Shown piece by piece: positions 9,828-17,555 of a stretch of DNA of 30,301 nucleotides. Location: the IMG/VR virus record IMGVR_UViG_3300030060_006448, positions 1-30,301 of that record, one strand, 5' to 3'. The first letter of the stretch is position 1, and each line of letters begins with the position of its first letter. The notes below the pieces were generated by a model. It was not told the DNA's origin. It did not search any database and saw only the letters and a list, made by a program, of their open reading frames with translations. The translations under genes and the position numbers were made by a program. The DNA is from a virus.

Positions 9828-9908
9828 TTAATGTGGATTATAAAGTCCCAAATAGTAAACAAATAGACAAACCGTGACAATCATCGCAAGTCCAATAAAA
9901 TAAATCAT
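9828..9908 (-). CDS. Possible 26-residue membrane peptide
   Basis: An ATG at 9908, two bases after the stop of the upstream 60-residue gene, opens a 26-codon frame: MIYFIGLAMIVTVCLFVYYL followed by GLYNPH and TAA. The first 20 residues form an uninterrupted hydrophobic stretch long enough to span a membrane. The ORF fills the gap between its neighbours almost exactly, and the late box of the next gene begins just beyond its stop. No Shine-Dalgarno is evident, so translation would depend on coupling. The function is unknown. It might be a chance reading frame, but its hydrophobicity and fit argue for a real peptide. Confidence 0.4.
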   Translation of the reverse strand: MIYFIGLAMIVTVCLFVYYLGLYNPH

Positions 9909-9910
9909 AA

Positions 9911-10093
9911 TTAAATAGGGTCAACGTAGGACACGGTGTCAACAGGGGCATGTTCACGAACGTAATTTAATACGCTTATGAACTCTTCAGGAGTATCACA
10001 CTCTACAGTCTTCTTATCTCCCTCGTTAGAATAGATGTGAACAGTTCTTCTAACGGTGTCTACGACACAACGAGACAAATATTCTTCTTCCAT
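9911..10093 (-). CDS. Small conserved-looking phage protein of unknown function (60 aa)
   Basis: This 60-residue protein has an acidic start (MEEEYLSRCVVDTVRRTVHIYS), a predicted beta-turn-beta with NEGDKKTVECDT, and then a helix PEEFISVLNYVRE. The alternating strands and helix look like a compact folded domain rather than a chance frame. I have an impression of similar short proteins in marine T4-like phages but cannot name a function. It is preceded by a 37-base AT-rich gap containing TATATAAG but no clean late box, and its start has only a weak ribosome site. Two bases after its stop comes the 26-residue membrane-peptide frame. Confidence 0.6.
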   Translation of the reverse strand: MEEEYLSRCVVDTVRRTVHIYSNEGDKKTVECDTPEEFISVLNYVREHAPVDTVSYVDPI

Positions 10094-10130
10094 CCAAGCA
10101 CCAATCAGACTTATATACTATATACTAGTT

Positions 10131-10322
10131 CTAGGATAATGTCAAGGTCGTTGAACCAATACCAGAAACAGTAAAGGTTAACTTATTATCTACTACAGTA
10201 ATTTGAACTCCATTAATAGTTGCACTAATGTCTGTACTAATACCTACATTATTTTCTACAGCAGAAGCTAAAACCTCTGCACCAGTATCAGTTGAATCAT
10301 CAAGATAACTATACCATTTCAT
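10131..10322 (-). CDS. Small beta-rich protein following the spike-region genes (63 aa)
   Basis: The protein has a charged start (MKWYSYLDDSTDTGAEVLASAVE) and a C-terminal half of beta strands (ISATINGVQITVVDNKLTFTVSGIGSTTLTL). Its start overlaps the stop of the 248-residue gene in a TAATG junction. An AGGAGGA Shine-Dalgarno at 10330-10336, seven bases before the ATG, supports this start and lies inside the upstream gene. Co-translation with the 248-residue protein suggests a minor virion component or partner of it. I do not recognise the family. Confidence 0.65.
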   Translation of the reverse strand: MKWYSYLDDSTDTGAEVLASAVENNVGISTDISATINGVQITVVDNKLTFTVSGIGSTTLTLS

Positions 10323-11068
10323 TACAATGTCCTCCTATCATAGTGGTATCCAGCAATAGAATATTGATCATTTTTTCCTGGATAATCTTCTGGTGTCTGT
10401 CCATAATATTCTGGAGTTAATGCTTCACCATCAGCACGAGCACCAAATACATGAAAGAAAGCATGAATAGGTATCCCACCTTTAGATTGTAAATGAATTT
10501 GAGTTGGTTCTACCCTCTTAACAATGAGATCTTGATGTGCTCCTATTGGTGTTAAACTCACAGTAATTGTTGTATGATCTACCAGATCTTTCCAATAATC
10601 AGGAAGCTGTATTACATTCTTGTTTATTACTTTTCCACGATAATATACTCCACCTTCTGGACCTTCTAAACAAACATATCTCAATCGATAATTATCTTTA
10701 GTTGGGTGTTTAATATCAAATCCTTTCCATCCCTGAACATTGATAGAACTACCAGACCATGCACATGCTTGTCCAGTACATGCTAATAGATTACTAGTAT
10801 GAAGATTCCCATTATTAATAGTCTGATGTCCATCTACTGTTAAAGAATTAAATACCCCTTGAGGACAGTCTTTATCATCATTCTTCAAAGAGGTAATCAT
10901 CACAGTAGCATCTGCTTCTGAAAAAGTCAAAGGATCACCCAATACCACTGGACCTTCAACGTGCATAGATCCATTTATCTTTTCATCACCTTGCTTAATA
11001 GCAGGTGGAATACCAGTTCCTACTTGAAGTTGACCTCCAATATTTAAATCATCCAAATTAGTAGACAT
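10322..11068 (-). CDS. Beta-rich tail/baseplate structural protein (248 aa)
   Basis: The N-terminus (LNIGGQLQVGTG, then repeated short strands such as GSMHVEGPVVLGDP) has the spacing of trimeric fibre or spike repeats. From about residue 115 a globular domain follows: KGFDIKHPTKDNYRLRYVCLEGPEGGVYYRG, split here as KGFDIKHPTKDNYRLR and YVCLEGPEGGVYYRG, then VIQLPDYWKDLVD and a series of strands (TITVSLTPIGAHQDLIV). I have seen this HP(T)-LR-CLEGPE pattern in structural proteins of marine T4-like phages but cannot assign a specific T4 counterpart. A perfect AGGAGGA at 11076-11082 lies seven bases before the ATG. It follows the EF-hand spike candidate by 12 bases and is coupled to the 63-residue gene, so it probably belongs to the spike/baseplate assembly group. 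Confidence 0.65.
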   Translation of the reverse strand: MSTNLDDLNIGGQLQVGTGIPPAIKQGDEKINGSMHVEGPVVLGDPLTFSEADATVMITSLKNDDKDCPQGVFNSLTVDGHQTINNGNLHTSNLLACTGQACAWSGSSINVQGWKGFDIKHPTKDNYRLRYVCLEGPEGGVYYRGKVINKNVIQLPDYWKDLVDHTTITVSLTPIGAHQDLIVKRVEPTQIHLQSKGGIPIHAFFHVFGARADGEALTPEYYGQTPEDYPGKNDQYSIAGYHYDRRTL

Positions 11069-11080
11069 TTTCTATTCCTC

Positions 11081-11782
11081 CTAAACTACGTTGTTCTCTT
11101 CTAAAAACCTTTGACCACCCACTTTAGAATCTTTAACTTTAACTGCATCAGTGACTCCACGAATAATAGAGGAGTAAATTTTCATACAACTATTAGCAGC
11201 AACCCACATTATACCAGTGGTGGTAATTTTAGTCAATGACTTAGAATCTAAAATAATTTTTTTAGTTTCATGAATAGTAAAAGTTTCGGTGGCAGTACAT
11301 TTAATATGCCCTTTAGAACCACCTTCACCAACAGCAACCAATTCAATATCAGTTCCCTGCAATCTAATTTTTCCATTTAGAGCAGTAATACAAATATTAC
11401 CATTAATTGCATTTAAAATTAAAGTATCATCTGCTTCCTCATTATCTTCACCTGCCATAACCTGAAAATTACCAGGACTAGTAGATGAAGTCCAATTTTT
11501 TCTTTGACCATCAACATCTAAAGAAAATTGGTGTCTTCCATCAGTACCCTCCAACATGGCTCCAGAAGTCACATCACCTTTTTTATGGATGTGTCCAAAT
11601 CTAAGAGTTCCTTTATCTGTACCATATCTTATGGCAGTAAAATTCTGTTTGGCTGTGACTGAAGAAGGTGGTCCTTCCCTTCCACCAAAATCAGCTGCCT
11701 CTTGTGCAGAAATTACACCATCAAGATTAGTATCCTGAACTTTAGGAATTCTATTTAAATTTTCATTACTAGCTGTAGGCAT
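11081..11782 (-). CDS. EF-hand and beta-repeat protein, candidate central-spike component
   Basis: Residues 17-28 form a complete EF-hand calcium loop (DTNLDGVISAQE: D1, N3, D5, G6, I8, S9, E12). Residues about 45-100 are polar beta segments. From about residue 118 the sequence becomes a regular series of strands (GNICITALNGKIRLQG, then TDIELVA, then GHIKCTATETFTIHE, then KKIILDSKS), resembling the C-terminal beta-helical needle of T4 gp5 and VgrG-type spikes. It ends with KVGGQRFLEENNVV. The gp5-like hub in this window has no such needle, so this gene may supply it, possibly stabilised by Ca2+. It starts five bases after the stop of the 1912-residue gene without its own Shine-Dalgarno, so coupling is likely. 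The spike role is inference; the EF-hand loop is directly visible. Confidence 0.6.
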   Translation of the reverse strand: MPTASNENLNRIPKVQDTNLDGVISAQEAADFGGREGPPSSVTAKQNFTAIRYGTDKGTLRFGHIHKKGDVTSGAMLEGTDGRHQFSLDVDGQRKNWTSSTSPGNFQVMAGEDNEEADDTLILNAINGNICITALNGKIRLQGTDIELVAVGEGGSKGHIKCTATETFTIHETKKIILDSKSLTKITTTGIMWVAANSCMKIYSSIIRGVTDAVKVKDSKVGGQRFLEENNVV

Positions 11783-11787
11783 TTTAA

Positions 11788-14700
11788 TTAAGTAAGATTA
11801 TCGGGGGTTCCAGGAATATTAAGTCGAGGATCATTACTATTAATGTCCGTACCCTGTCTCTGAATTGCAGATGGAGGTGTGGTGACTTCAGCATCGATGC
11901 TCTCCTGTAGAGTATCATATATCTGAACCTTTTGACCTGGTGTGTCATAGTATCCAGCAAAACGAACACCATCTTCATAGAAGACAGCACCGTAATAAGG
12001 TTTACCATCATAAAAACCAGTCTGTTTCAACCCAACCAAATCAGTAACTTGAATTAACTTGGTAGCATCAGAAATGATGGGATCTCTCACCGTTTTAAGT
12101 TTAGGCACTCCCACAAACCCTATACCAGTTGGTACTTTTTTTGTATTTGGTTTTGTTCTAACCCTAACTCTAGGCCATCCTTTAAATCCAGTCATTTTTT
12201 CGTCTGGAAGAATTGGAACTTTTTCTATTTCACCAAAAGGACCAAATTCTGGTTCATAACAAATTTCTTCACCTGTTTCAGTATTTTGCACACATACTAA
12301 ATCTCCTGGTCCATAGTTAATTCCAGGATTTCCTGTTGGACCATCTGTAGTAATATCAGTACATTCTATTATGACTGGATAAGATGGGGGATCACCACCA
12401 CCTCCAGGAGGAGGGGGAGTCTTAAAACTATTTCCAGGATCATCAATAATAACATCAGTAACAATTCCTACACCATTTATCTTTTTAGGACAAGGAGGTG
12501 GAATAAGAGCAGCAGATATACCTATTGGGTTAATTTTCCAAGATTTACCCAAAGATTCACCATTCTTATCTTTAATTGCTACATCTACTGGATATGTTAT
12601 TTTTACAGCGGCAACAGTTGGATTTTGATTAAATGGAAGTCCTAAAGGGATATTACTCAAAGTCAATTGAACATCATGTTTTCCTTTAGTGACATTAACT
12701 TTAGTGCGACTGATACCTTCCGTAACTGCTGCTCTAGCAATAACTTGTGTTGACTCAATTTTTACTAATAAAACATCATCCGCTAAAGCAGCTATATCAT
12801 ACGTAGCATCTTCAGGAAAATCAACATCTCTCCATGTCATTACCCACTCTTTTCCATTAAAATTGGCAATATAATCTTCATCAGTTGTCCAAGTGGGAGT
12901 AATAGTAGGACCAAGATCTGAGTTAGTATAAGTTGATATTGGTGGTCCTTCATAAGTAACACCGTCTTTTGCTGATCCATCTACAAGACCTCTACCATAT
13001 TCTATTGTAGTTTTAGTTTTACTGGGAACTCTAAACTTACAAGTTCTTCCCTGCATATCATAAAATTCACCCTCAGTAGCAGAACATATAATATCTGCCC
13101 AATCATTATCAGTCCAATCCTCCATTTGAACAACACCCTTCCCCTTATTTCTCAACTGAATATTAGAATTATTATTACTATCAGGAGCACCTATCTCAAC
13201 AGTATGCGTCTCACTACCACTCCTACCAGATTGTGTCCACGTTGTGGTTCCTATCTTAATTCTTTGTACCGCAACTCCAAAAGTTCTAGGTCTATCATTC
13301 CAAGATAATGTGAACTTAACACTTCCACTTCCTATTAAATTCCTACCATCAGTAGAAAACTTAACATCTCCACTATCAATAGTAAAGGAAGCATTTGCAT
13401 CATTACCATCACCATCTTTTAATGCAAGTCTCTTTCCATTATTAGTAACATTAATAGGATTATTTGAAGCATTTAATCCAGTAAATTCAATTCCCGATGG
13501 TAGGGCAACACGACCAGAAGTACTACTAGTAAATCGTACCTCATAAACTTTTTCAGTTTCTATAGCAAATGTATGAGTAACTCGTATATCCTTTCCCGCT
13601 CCATATTCTTTAGATTCAGAGAATAAAGGAGCATTGAGTAAACTACCATCAAACAAAGTAATTGAATTGGCATAAAGAGATGCAGAAGATATATTAAATG
13701 TAACATCTTGAGTTGTGGGACCATCAACAGTAATTTCTGTTTTTGTTTGTTTATTAGCCCAATCAGCAGTACTCCAAATTTTCTTATCAACACTAGTCAT
13801 TTCATATTGTGCGTCATTCTCAACTTCTACTTCAATTTGATGAACTCCTTTCTCTAATAAAATTTTTACCATATCAGGAGTTGTTGCTAACTTAACAGAC
13901 TGTAAATTTTTATCAGCATTAGGTCCAAGAACTTCCTCACTATCAATTAAAATTCTACCAACATTATCAACTGTTCCTTTTAATCCATAAAATCCTCTAA
14001 AAGGAATATCAACTTTCCACGCAGCAGCATATTTACCACCAGAACCATCTGTTCCCTTAGTAGATAAAGGAGGAAGGGGAGATATTGCATATCTATTTGA
14101 AAATTTACTCCATCCATCAACTCTCACTGGCCACCATGATGATGTATTATCAACAACATATTCACTAGAATTTACATCCATTCTAGTGTTCCAAAGGGGA
14201 TTATTAGGACACCTACCCTCTTGTAATAGAGGGGGTTCAGTGGGAAGAGGAGCAAGAGGAGCATCAATTGTCATTGCAATTCCCAGTGGATTATCTAACC
14301 AAGATTTTTGAGAAATAACCGTTATCTCATCTGAAACAAATGCTGCTTTAATATTAACAGCAAGCAACATTGGATTTCCAGAAGATATTGTTGCACCTGG
14401 TCTCTGTTCAAGAATTGCCTTTAATGTATAAGAACCTTTTTTGAAATATGTAATCTCCACAGATTTACCTGTGCTTACACCTTCTATTTTAACTCCTTCT
14501 TTTTTTAGAATAATATCACTTTCTCCCCGTTTACTAAAAACAAGTTCTACATTATCATCAACCATTATTTCTACAGCATAATTTCCAGCTTCTGGGAATG
14601 TAATATTATTCCAAATAATATCATGAAAACCAGCAAAATCATCAGTAGCTGCATGAGGATAATCAGGATACCCCATCACTGTTTCAGGAATCTGTTTAAT

Positions 14701-17526
14701 TGTTTGTATAGGATTAACAGCAGTTATTTTTAAAAGTCCATTCTGATCATACCCACTAGTAATATCATCATCAAATCCAAGTGTTGTAGAATCAATTTGT
14801 ATTTGACCCGATCTACTACTTCCACCAATAGTTTTTACCAAATATTTTTTACCACCAGTAAATTCTCCAAATCCAGTTTCATTGGCAAATCTTCTATTAA
14901 CATCTCTTTTTAAGACTATATCATCAGCATCTGTTTTTATTTTAATTTCACTTAATGCCAAAGAAGATATTCCTGGTCTATCATCAATATCCATCCTAAA
15001 ATTAACTTTTGCCCTTCCATCACCAATTACTTTAATATAGGTATCACCATTTTCTACTACAAATTTTACAGTAGGAGTAATCGAAGGGATGACAACCTCT
15101 TCTCTAATAATATCCTTTCCTATTTTATCAGGAGGAATAGGATTAAATGGAGTCACACCATATTTTTGAGAAAAATTAGCATCTACACCAGCATCAGGAT
15201 TAGTTTTCCATAAAGTTCTATCCGCTCTTGCTATCCAATCTAATGTATTAAAAATATTATCTATATTACTTGTATTTTCACTTATAACATCAGGTCTAGT
15301 GAGTATATATTTACATCTATCACCAGATATACCATAAAATTTTCCTTTAGAAACAGCACATGAAAGATCATCCCAAGACTCATCAGTCCAATCTTCCATT
15401 ACTAAAACTTTTTCACCTTTAGTTTTCAACTGAATATTAGAGTTATTATTAACTGTATTAGGTGGATATATCCAAACATCCTCGGTTACACTTCCATCTT
15501 GTCTATTTGTTCTAGTCCAAGTTTTATCGGCAATTGAAAATGAATCAAGAGAAACTCCACCAGTTCTTGGATTATCAGACCATCTTAAAGTAATAGTTGC
15601 CTTAACTCTCTTTCCAGAAACTTTAAGTCCTCTACCATCATCAGTAAATATAACTGAACCACCATCAGTTTTATCTATTGTAATTATAGCATTTGTGTCA
15701 CGACCACTACGATCTATTAAATCAATACGTTTTCCATTATTATTAACATTAATAGGGTTATTTCTTGGGTTTAAATTCTTATAAACAACAGGAATATTAC
15801 TGCTCTTTTGTGTTTGATTATTACTCCTAACTTTTACATCATAAACTCTACCATATTCAACTGTTTTTGTAATCGTTTCTACAATATCTTTTCCCTCTCC
15901 ATATTCTTTAGATTCATCAATACCAAGATCTGGAATTTCAAAACCATTAGCATAAAGAGAAGCAGTTTTTATATTAAAAGTAACGTCATCAGAAACACCA
16001 CCACCAATATCATCAATAGCTGTTTGTATTTTCTTCGTTTCCATTCTCACAATATTTTCCAAATTCGCAGTAATTTTGTGAACACCAGGTTTTGTTATAG
16101 TATGTTTAATACTAACTGGTGGTGATAATACATTACCTGCAGCACCACCTGACCCCAATTTAAATACTGCCTCTCCATTAGAATTTTTTAGTGGTTCTCC
16201 ATCAATAAAAACATATGCTCTATTGTCGCATTGAATGTTAAAGATATAATCTCCCACCCAAGGAAAATTTTCCTCCCATTCAAATGTATAAGTTTTTCCT
16301 GCATTATCAGTTGCTATGGCATTTGACATAGGAATAGGAGATATTGCATTCTTATTCATAAAATTCTCTTTATCATACTCATAATATTGTCCAAAAAGAT
16401 AAGTCACATCTGGCATAACAGGTATACATTCACCTTCACATACCCTCTTCCACTCAGGTTGAAGTTTCATCCCCTCCTCAATCTGAGTAAGACTCTGACC
16501 ACTAGATTGTAGATTTTTCCAATACGCAAGACCCTCTGGTTCACCTCTTCTTCCAAATAATTTTATATAAAGATTATCAATCGGATCATTTGTTCCTGGA
16601 TTTGCACCCCATGCCCAATGATATACATCATAGGTTGTTCTTGATGTAAAATCAGGACCAACAACCTTTATAGGTGTTTTATTTCTTGATGACCACCACC
16701 CAATAATAGTATCATTTTCAATTCTTGTTCCATCACCCAAAGAAAGAAGATAAGATTGATATTCATCAATTCTTTGTGCTACAGGATCTTTTGATTTATT
16801 CAAATATACAAAAGGATCCCATTTACCTAAAATTTTTCCATCAGAACCAAATCTTTGTCCATATGATACATTTTCCAAAGTTGGAATGCATGAATTTAAA
16901 TCATACTCCTCAAAATCATCCTCACCATCAAATTCTACTATAAGAAAATCAGTAGAAGCCGTGCTTGTTTTAATTATTGAACGAGCAACAACTCCTGCCC
17001 CTGAACCAGTGTCATCATGTATATCAACAATTGGAGCATATTGATATCCAAATCCACCATGAATAACATCAACATCTAAAATAGCTCCATCAATACCAAT
17101 AACAGGATTAGCCTGAACTCCAACTCCACCACCACCATAAAAATTAACTTTAGTCTTATCTACAACTGTAGGAACATTATCTGATTGTGTACTTCCTCCT
17201 GCAGGAGGAATATTTGAACTTAAAAAATCATCAACACTTTGACTAGTATCACCATCTGGATTCAATCCCACAATTCCACTACATTTATCAAAAGCAGAAT
17301 TTTTTTCTGGGAGCATCATGTCAGGAGTTAATTTATTAACTTCATTGATGTTCAAATATTTTACAAAATCCCTATTTCTAAAAATAAATTGAGTTCCAGG
17401 ATTAAGCTGGGCATACTTATTAGCTTCATGAATACCAATACCATCCACAAATCCTCTATCAGTTGATATATAACCAACTGTAATATTACATCTAGACGAA
17501 TTTCCAAACAGATCGAAAGTTGCCAT
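11788..17526 (-). CDS. Giant (1912 aa) modular baseplate/tail protein with DUF4214-like and PA14-like modules
   Basis: In order, an N-terminal region has a glycine-rich turn (GGGGVGVQANP) near residue 130. A DUF4214-like helical module lies at about 312-365 (IDNLYIKLFGRRGEPEGLAY). Then come two related super-units, about 387-1095 and 1140-1677. Each contains PA14-like beta modules, a roughly 230-residue beta module with NPINVxNNGKR and EDWTDxxW motifs, and a closing SWxxNPxGI plus proline-rich segment. The C-terminus (about 1680-1912) includes a PPPPGGGG linker. Its last 120 residues (YDGKPYYGAVFYEDGVRFAG, then TPPSAIQRQGTDIN) are of a type I recognise from marine T4-like phage structural proteins. 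PA14 folds often bind carbohydrate, so a glycan-binding peripheral baseplate role is plausible but unproven. An AATAAATA late box lies 21 bases upstream. It sits between the gp5-like hub and the spike candidate. Confidence 0.75.
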   Translation of the reverse strand: MATFDLFGNSSRCNITVGYISTDRGFVDGIGIHEANKYAQLNPGTQFIFRNRDFVKYLNINEVNKLTPDMMLPEKNSAFDKCSGIVGLNPDGDTSQSVDDFLSSNIPPAGGSTQSDNVPTVVDKTKVNFYGGGGVGVQANPVIGIDGAILDVDVIHGGFGYQYAPIVDIHDDTGSGAGVVARSIIKTSTASTDFLIVEFDGEDDFEEYDLNSCIPTLENVSYGQRFGSDGKILGKWDPFVYLNKSKDPVAQRIDEYQSYLLSLGDGTRIENDTIIGWWSSRNKTPIKVVGPDFTSRTTYDVYHWAWGANPGTNDPIDNLYIKLFGRRGEPEGLAYWKNLQSSGQSLTQIEEGMKLQPEWKRVCEGECIPVMPDVTYLFGQYYEYDKENFMNKNAISPIPMSNAIATDNAGKTYTFEWEENFPWVGDYIFNIQCDNRAYVFIDGEPLKNSNGEAVFKLGSGGAAGNVLSPPVSIKHTITKPGVHKITANLENIVRMETKKIQTAIDDIGGGVSDDVTFNIKTASLYANGFEIPDLGIDESKEYGEGKDIVETITKTVEYGRVYDVKVRSNNQTQKSSNIPVVYKNLNPRNNPINVNNNGKRIDLIDRSGRDTNAIITIDKTDGGSVIFTDDGRGLKVSGKRVKATITLRWSDNPRTGGVSLDSFSIADKTWTRTNRQDGSVTEDVWIYPPNTVNNNSNIQLKTKGEKVLVMEDWTDESWDDLSCAVSKGKFYGISGDRCKYILTRPDVISENTSNIDNIFNTLDWIARADRTLWKTNPDAGVDANFSQKYGVTPFNPIPPDKIGKDIIREEVVIPSITPTVKFVVENGDTYIKVIGDGRAKVNFRMDIDDRPGISSLALSEIKIKTDADDIVLKRDVNRRFANETGFGEFTGGKKYLVKTIGGSSRSGQIQIDSTTLGFDDDITSGYDQNGLLKITAVNPIQTIKQIPETVMGYPDYPHAATDDFAGFHDIIWNNITFPEAGNYAVEIMVDDNVELVFSKRGESDIILKKEGVKIEGVSTGKSVEITYFKKGSYTLKAILEQRPGATISSGNPMLLAVNIKAAFVSDEITVISQKSWLDNPLGIAMTIDAPLAPLPTEPPLLQEGRCPNNPLWNTRMDVNSSEYVVDNTSSWWPVRVDGWSKFSNRYAISPLPPLSTKGTDGSGGKYAAAWKVDIPFRGFYGLKGTVDNVGRILIDSEEVLGPNADKNLQSVKLATTPDMVKILLEKGVHQIEVEVENDAQYEMTSVDKKIWSTADWANKQTKTEITVDGPTTQDVTFNISSASLYANSITLFDGSLLNAPLFSESKEYGAGKDIRVTHTFAIETEKVYEVRFTSSTSGRVALPSGIEFTGLNASNNPINVTNNGKRLALKDGDGNDANASFTIDSGDVKFSTDGRNLIGSGSVKFTLSWNDRPRTFGVAVQRIKIGTTTWTQSGRSGSETHTVEIGAPDSNNNSNIQLRNKGKGVVQMEDWTDNDWADIICSATEGEFYDMQGRTCKFRVPSKTKTTIEYGRGLVDGSAKDGVTYEGPPISTYTNSDLGPTITPTWTTDEDYIANFNGKEWVMTWRDVDFPEDATYDIAALADDVLLVKIESTQVIARAAVTEGISRTKVNVTKGKHDVQLTLSNIPLGLPFNQNPTVAAVKITYPVDVAIKDKNGESLGKSWKINPIGISAALIPPPCPKKINGVGIVTDVIIDDPGNSFKTPPPPGGGGDPPSYPVIIECTDITTDGPTGNPGINYGPGDLVCVQNTETGEEICYEPEFGPFGEIEKVPILPDEKMTGFKGWPRVRVRTKPNTKKVPTGIGFVGVPKLKTVRDPIISDATKLIQVTDLVGLKQTGFYDGKPYYGAVFYEDGVRFAGYYDTPGQKVQIYDTLQESIDAEVTTPPSAIQRQGTDINSNDPRLNIPGTPDNLT
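12495..14110 (-). repeat. Internal super-unit 2 of the 1912-residue protein
   Basis: It encodes roughly residues 1140-1677. It contains a PA14-like module (AISPLPP start), a 230-residue beta module (QDVTFNISSASLYAN to RTCKFRV), a second PA14-like module and SWKINPIGI. It is protein-level homologous to the unit at 14240-16365, with no obvious long nucleotide identity, so the duplication is old. Confidence 0.65.
14240..16365 (-). repeat. Internal super-unit 1 of the 1912-residue protein
   Basis: It encodes roughly residues 387-1095. The order matches unit 2: AISPIP-containing PA14-like module, beta module (DDVTFNIKTASLYAN to DRCKYIL), second PA14-like module and SWLDNPLGI. This copy also holds about 180 additional residues (near 770-950) that echo the NPRTGGVSLDSFSI core strand as DRPGISSLALSEIKI. 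Confidence 0.65.
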
Positions 17527-17547
17527 ATCCTGATTCTTTATAAAAAG

Positions 17548-17555
17548 TATTTATT
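17548..17555 (-). promoter_or_regulatory. Late promoter box AATAAATA for the 1912-residue gene
   Basis: The minus strand reads AATAAATA, one base from TATAAATA, and ends 21 bases before the ATG at 17526. Its first two bases are the last two of the preceding gene's TAA stop (17556-17554). Confidence 0.5.

Noticed and set aside
10094-10130. Promoter in the AT-rich gap before the 60-residue gene
   Set aside because: It contains TATATAAG and TATAGTATA but no NATAAATA box and no convincing -35/-10 pair, so no call is made.
13244-13546. Plus-strand 100-codon frame within the 1912-residue gene
   Set aside because: It is antisense to a repeated beta module whose protein-level duplication shows which strand is coding.
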